From an uncultured Lachnospiraceae bacterium (GTDB taxonomy: Bacteria > Bacillota_A > Clostridia > Lachnospirales > Lachnospiraceae), in assembly GCA_947302185.1 (NCBI GenBank), contig CAMYVI010000132.1, forward strand, positions 1 through 7,087: a DNA stretch of 7,087 nucleotides, written 5' to 3'. Of the stretch, positions 6,166 to 7,087 are shown in pieces. How positions within the stretch are numbered: the first letter of the stretch is position 1; each line of letters opens with the position of its first letter. The notes under the pieces are model-generated. The model worked only from the letters and a program-made list of their open reading frames with translations, had not been told where the DNA came from and searched no databases. The translations under genes were made by a program, and so were the position numbers.

Positions 6166-6171
6166 CTCCTT
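6166..6171 (-). promoter_or_regulatory. Shine-Dalgarno fixing the HD gene start
   Basis: On the minus strand AAGGAG sits eight bases before the ATG at 6157. It decides in favour of the 167-residue form over the 182-residue reading from 6202. Confidence 0.8.
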
Positions 6172-6202
6172 TTCGAGTGGATAACTTAAGTCTTATCTGC
6201 AA

Positions 6203-6208
6203 ATTATA
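6203..6208 (-). promoter_or_regulatory. Candidate -10 hexamer for the HD gene
   Basis: The minus strand reads TATAAT, an exact consensus -10, 45 bases upstream of the HD start codon. The matching -35 position (6226-6231, minus-strand CTCCCA) is poor, and no TGN extension is present. If real, transcription would start near 6196, giving a leader of about 40 bases. The candidate promoter overlaps the foot of the 6213-6258 inverted-repeat structure. Confidence 0.4.
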
Positions 6209-6212
6209 TGAT

Positions 6213-6258
6213 GATTACAGGATTGTGGGAGTGCGTAAGCACGGAACAATTCGTAATC
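6213..6258 (+). ncRNA. Possible structured RNA hairpin with GUAA tetraloop
   Basis: Three nested stems share one axis: GATTAC/GTAATC (6213-6218 with 6253-6258), ATTGT/ACAAT (6222-6226 with 6246-6250), and GTGC/GCAC (6231-6234 with 6239-6242). The loop is GTAA, a GNRA-type tetraloop in plus-strand RNA. A purine-rich internal loop (GGGA against GGA) separates the upper stems. All 15 pairs are Watson-Crick. The layout looks like a folded RNA element but matches no family I recognise. It may instead be an operator-like inverted repeat near the HD promoter. No plus-strand promoter was identified. Confidence 0.35.
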
Positions 6259-6352
6259 GACTTTATGGCGTCTTAATCATATGATTGTATTGTATAAGAT
6301 TTTGAGCATTCTTGCTATGATTCAGGTGAATTTTCGGTTATCATAAGTAATA

Positions 6353-6369
6353 ATCAGGATGCGCCTGAT
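6353..6369. repeat. Small 6-bp hairpin in the divergent spacer
   Basis: ATCAGG (6353-6358) and CCTGAT (6364-6369) are perfect inverse complements around a five-base loop ATGCG. No T-tract follows. It is short enough to arise by chance, and it is listed because it sits in a spacer already rich in dyads. Confidence 0.35.
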
Positions 6370-6564
6370 ACTTTGATGAATGAAAATCCCTGTTTGAAGC
6401 TGCGGACGTCTGAAATAATACGCCATACAGGAATTTGTTGATCTGCATGTCAGCAAAAATGAAGGATCAGGGAATCTTCAATATGAAGACAGTCCATCGG
6501 ACAGGAAGGCTGTGATTATAGTAAGTGTGTATCCGGTATTCTTTCGGCAAACGTCGGCATTTAT

Positions 6565-6571
6565 GGAGGTG
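6565..6571 (+). promoter_or_regulatory. Shine-Dalgarno for the GNAT gene
   Basis: GGAGGTG ends five bases before the ATG at 6577 and supports that start over the in-frame ATG at 6595, which has no upstream purine-rich site. Confidence 0.8.
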
Positions 6572-6576
6572 GGTAT

Positions 6577-7017
6577 ATGGGACAGTTTCGGGTAATGCGG
6601 GCAACTGAGCTCTGGCAGCAGACAGGTGCCTATTACGTTCGCATTCAGGGAATGGCCAGGCAGCATAGCATCACGCTCAGAGAGGAATTCGATGAGCATG
6701 ACGGACCGGACACAAAATACATAGTGATCCTTGACGGAGATTTTCCTGTTGCTACCGCAAGGTTCTATGAGCTTGATGTGCAGACAGCTATGATCGGCAG
6801 GGTTGTCGTACTTCCGGATTACCGGGGAAAGGGACTCGGCCGAATGACGGTCGAAGCGACGGAGGAGTGGATTCGGGAGTTGGGATATGTCAGTATCCGT
6901 ATCGATGCCAGGGATGTGGCGGTCGGATTTTATGAAAAGCTTGGTTTTTCGGCGGGAGAGCCGGTCGTTACGGAGTGGGGAAGTTTTACCTGTATCAGGA
7001 TGGAAAAGAATTTTTAA
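6577..7017 (+). CDS. GNAT-family N-acetyltransferase
   Basis: GNAT enzymes transfer acetyl from acetyl-CoA to an amine on a small molecule or protein. The 146-residue single-domain product carries the acetyl-CoA motif A at 73-89 (IGRVVVLPDYRGKGLGR), with the Q/R-x-x-G-x-G pyrophosphate loop as RGKGLG (83-88). Motif B-like FYEKLGF is at 118-124, after SIRIDARDVAVG. A short N-terminal substrate-binding half carries ILDGDFPVATARFYELD (51-67). The arrangement resembles small ElaA/YjcF-type GNATs, but the substrate cannot be read from sequence. The ATG at 6577 follows a strong GGAGGTGG site. The gene is divergent from the HD gene across a 419-base spacer and appears monocistronic within the window. 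Confidence 0.9.
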   Translation: MGQFRVMRATELWQQTGAYYVRIQGMARQHSITLREEFDEHDGPDTKYIVILDGDFPVATARFYELDVQTAMIGRVVVLPDYRGKGLGRMTVEATEEWIRELGYVSIRIDARDVAVGFYEKLGFSAGEPVVTEWGSFTCIRMEKNF

Positions 7018-7087
7018 AAAAGTTTAAAAAAGTGCTGAAGTGAAAAGTTTATTTCCACTCTGAAAAACGGTTTCTAAGCAGTGGCAT
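7013..7087. other. Gene-free right edge with an A-rich tandem decamer
   Basis: TTTAAAAAAG occurs twice head to tail (7013-7022 and 7023-7032), the first copy overlapping the GNAT stop codon. Beyond it, AGTG (7039-7042) and CACT (7056-7059) can form a small stem, and GAAA/TTTC lies further on. No strong terminator and no gene start is visible before the window ends. Confidence 0.5.

Larger units (their letters stand above)
6203..6576. other. Gene-free divergent spacer between HD and GNAT genes
   Basis: About 370 AT-richer bases with no gene I can support. Contents seen are the candidate HD -10 box and nested hairpin at its left end, a 12-base perfect palindrome AATCATATGATT (6275-6286), and a small hairpin ATCAGG-ATGCG-CCTGAT (6353-6369). 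A TATAGT hexamer (6517-6522), a weak -10 candidate for the GNAT gene without a convincing -35, is also present. Two short plus-strand open stretches in different frames (6298-6447 and 6419-6607) lack starts and ribosome binding sites. They could be decayed coding sequence, but their length is not beyond chance. Confidence 0.6.

Noticed and set aside
6176..6184. DnaA-box-like TTATCCACT on the minus strand
   Set aside because: It is a single site one base off the consensus, with no cluster, AT-rich unwinding region or dnaA/dnaN neighbour, so an origin is not supported.
6478..6699. 73-codon minus-strand open frame overlapping the GNAT start
   Set aside because: It overlaps a strong gene with a clear Shine-Dalgarno and carries no recognisable motif.

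Overview
The window carries a block of core housekeeping genes from what looks like a low-to-moderate-GC Gram-positive bacterium, most likely Bacillota of the class Clostridia. This placement is inferred from the pyrH-frr-dxr-cdsA-rseP grouping, the strong AGGAGG-type ribosome binding sites and the protein flavour of NrdR, PyrH and CdsA. I cannot name a genus.

Layout. Positions 24-470 hold nrdR, closed by a textbook intrinsic terminator (496-528). A 160-base spacer follows with a decayed 59-bp tandem repeat and an 18-bp palindrome. A plus-strand run then begins: pyrH (692-1387), frr (1399-1953), dxr (1953-3113), a 160-base gap with two inverted repeats, cdsA (3274-4146), a 34-bp tandem duplication spanning the cdsA stop codon, and rseP (4195-5532). 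After rseP lies a 14-bp perfect inverted repeat. A convergent minus-strand gene for a small HD-domain phosphohydrolase follows (5654-6157). A 419-base divergent spacer, rich in small hairpins, separates it from a plus-strand GNAT acetyltransferase gene (6577-7017). The last 70 bases hold no recognisable gene.

How the genes work together. NrdR represses ribonucleotide reductase genes and appears to be a separate transcription unit. The pyrH-to-rseP run joins pyrimidine nucleotide supply (UMP kinase), ribosome recycling (Frr), isoprenoid precursor synthesis by the MEP pathway (Dxr), CDP-diacylglycerol synthesis for phospholipids (CdsA) and regulated intramembrane proteolysis (RseP). This is a variant of the widespread pyrH-frr-uppS-cdsA-dxr-rseP-ispG cluster. 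Here uppS is absent between frr and cdsA, dxr lies upstream of cdsA, and the run stops after rseP. The HD and GNAT genes are accessory neighbours with no evident link to it.

I see no CRISPR array, transposase, phage gene, tRNA, rRNA or novel defence system. The points worth a second look are the altered gene order and the small repeats and inverted repeats between genes.
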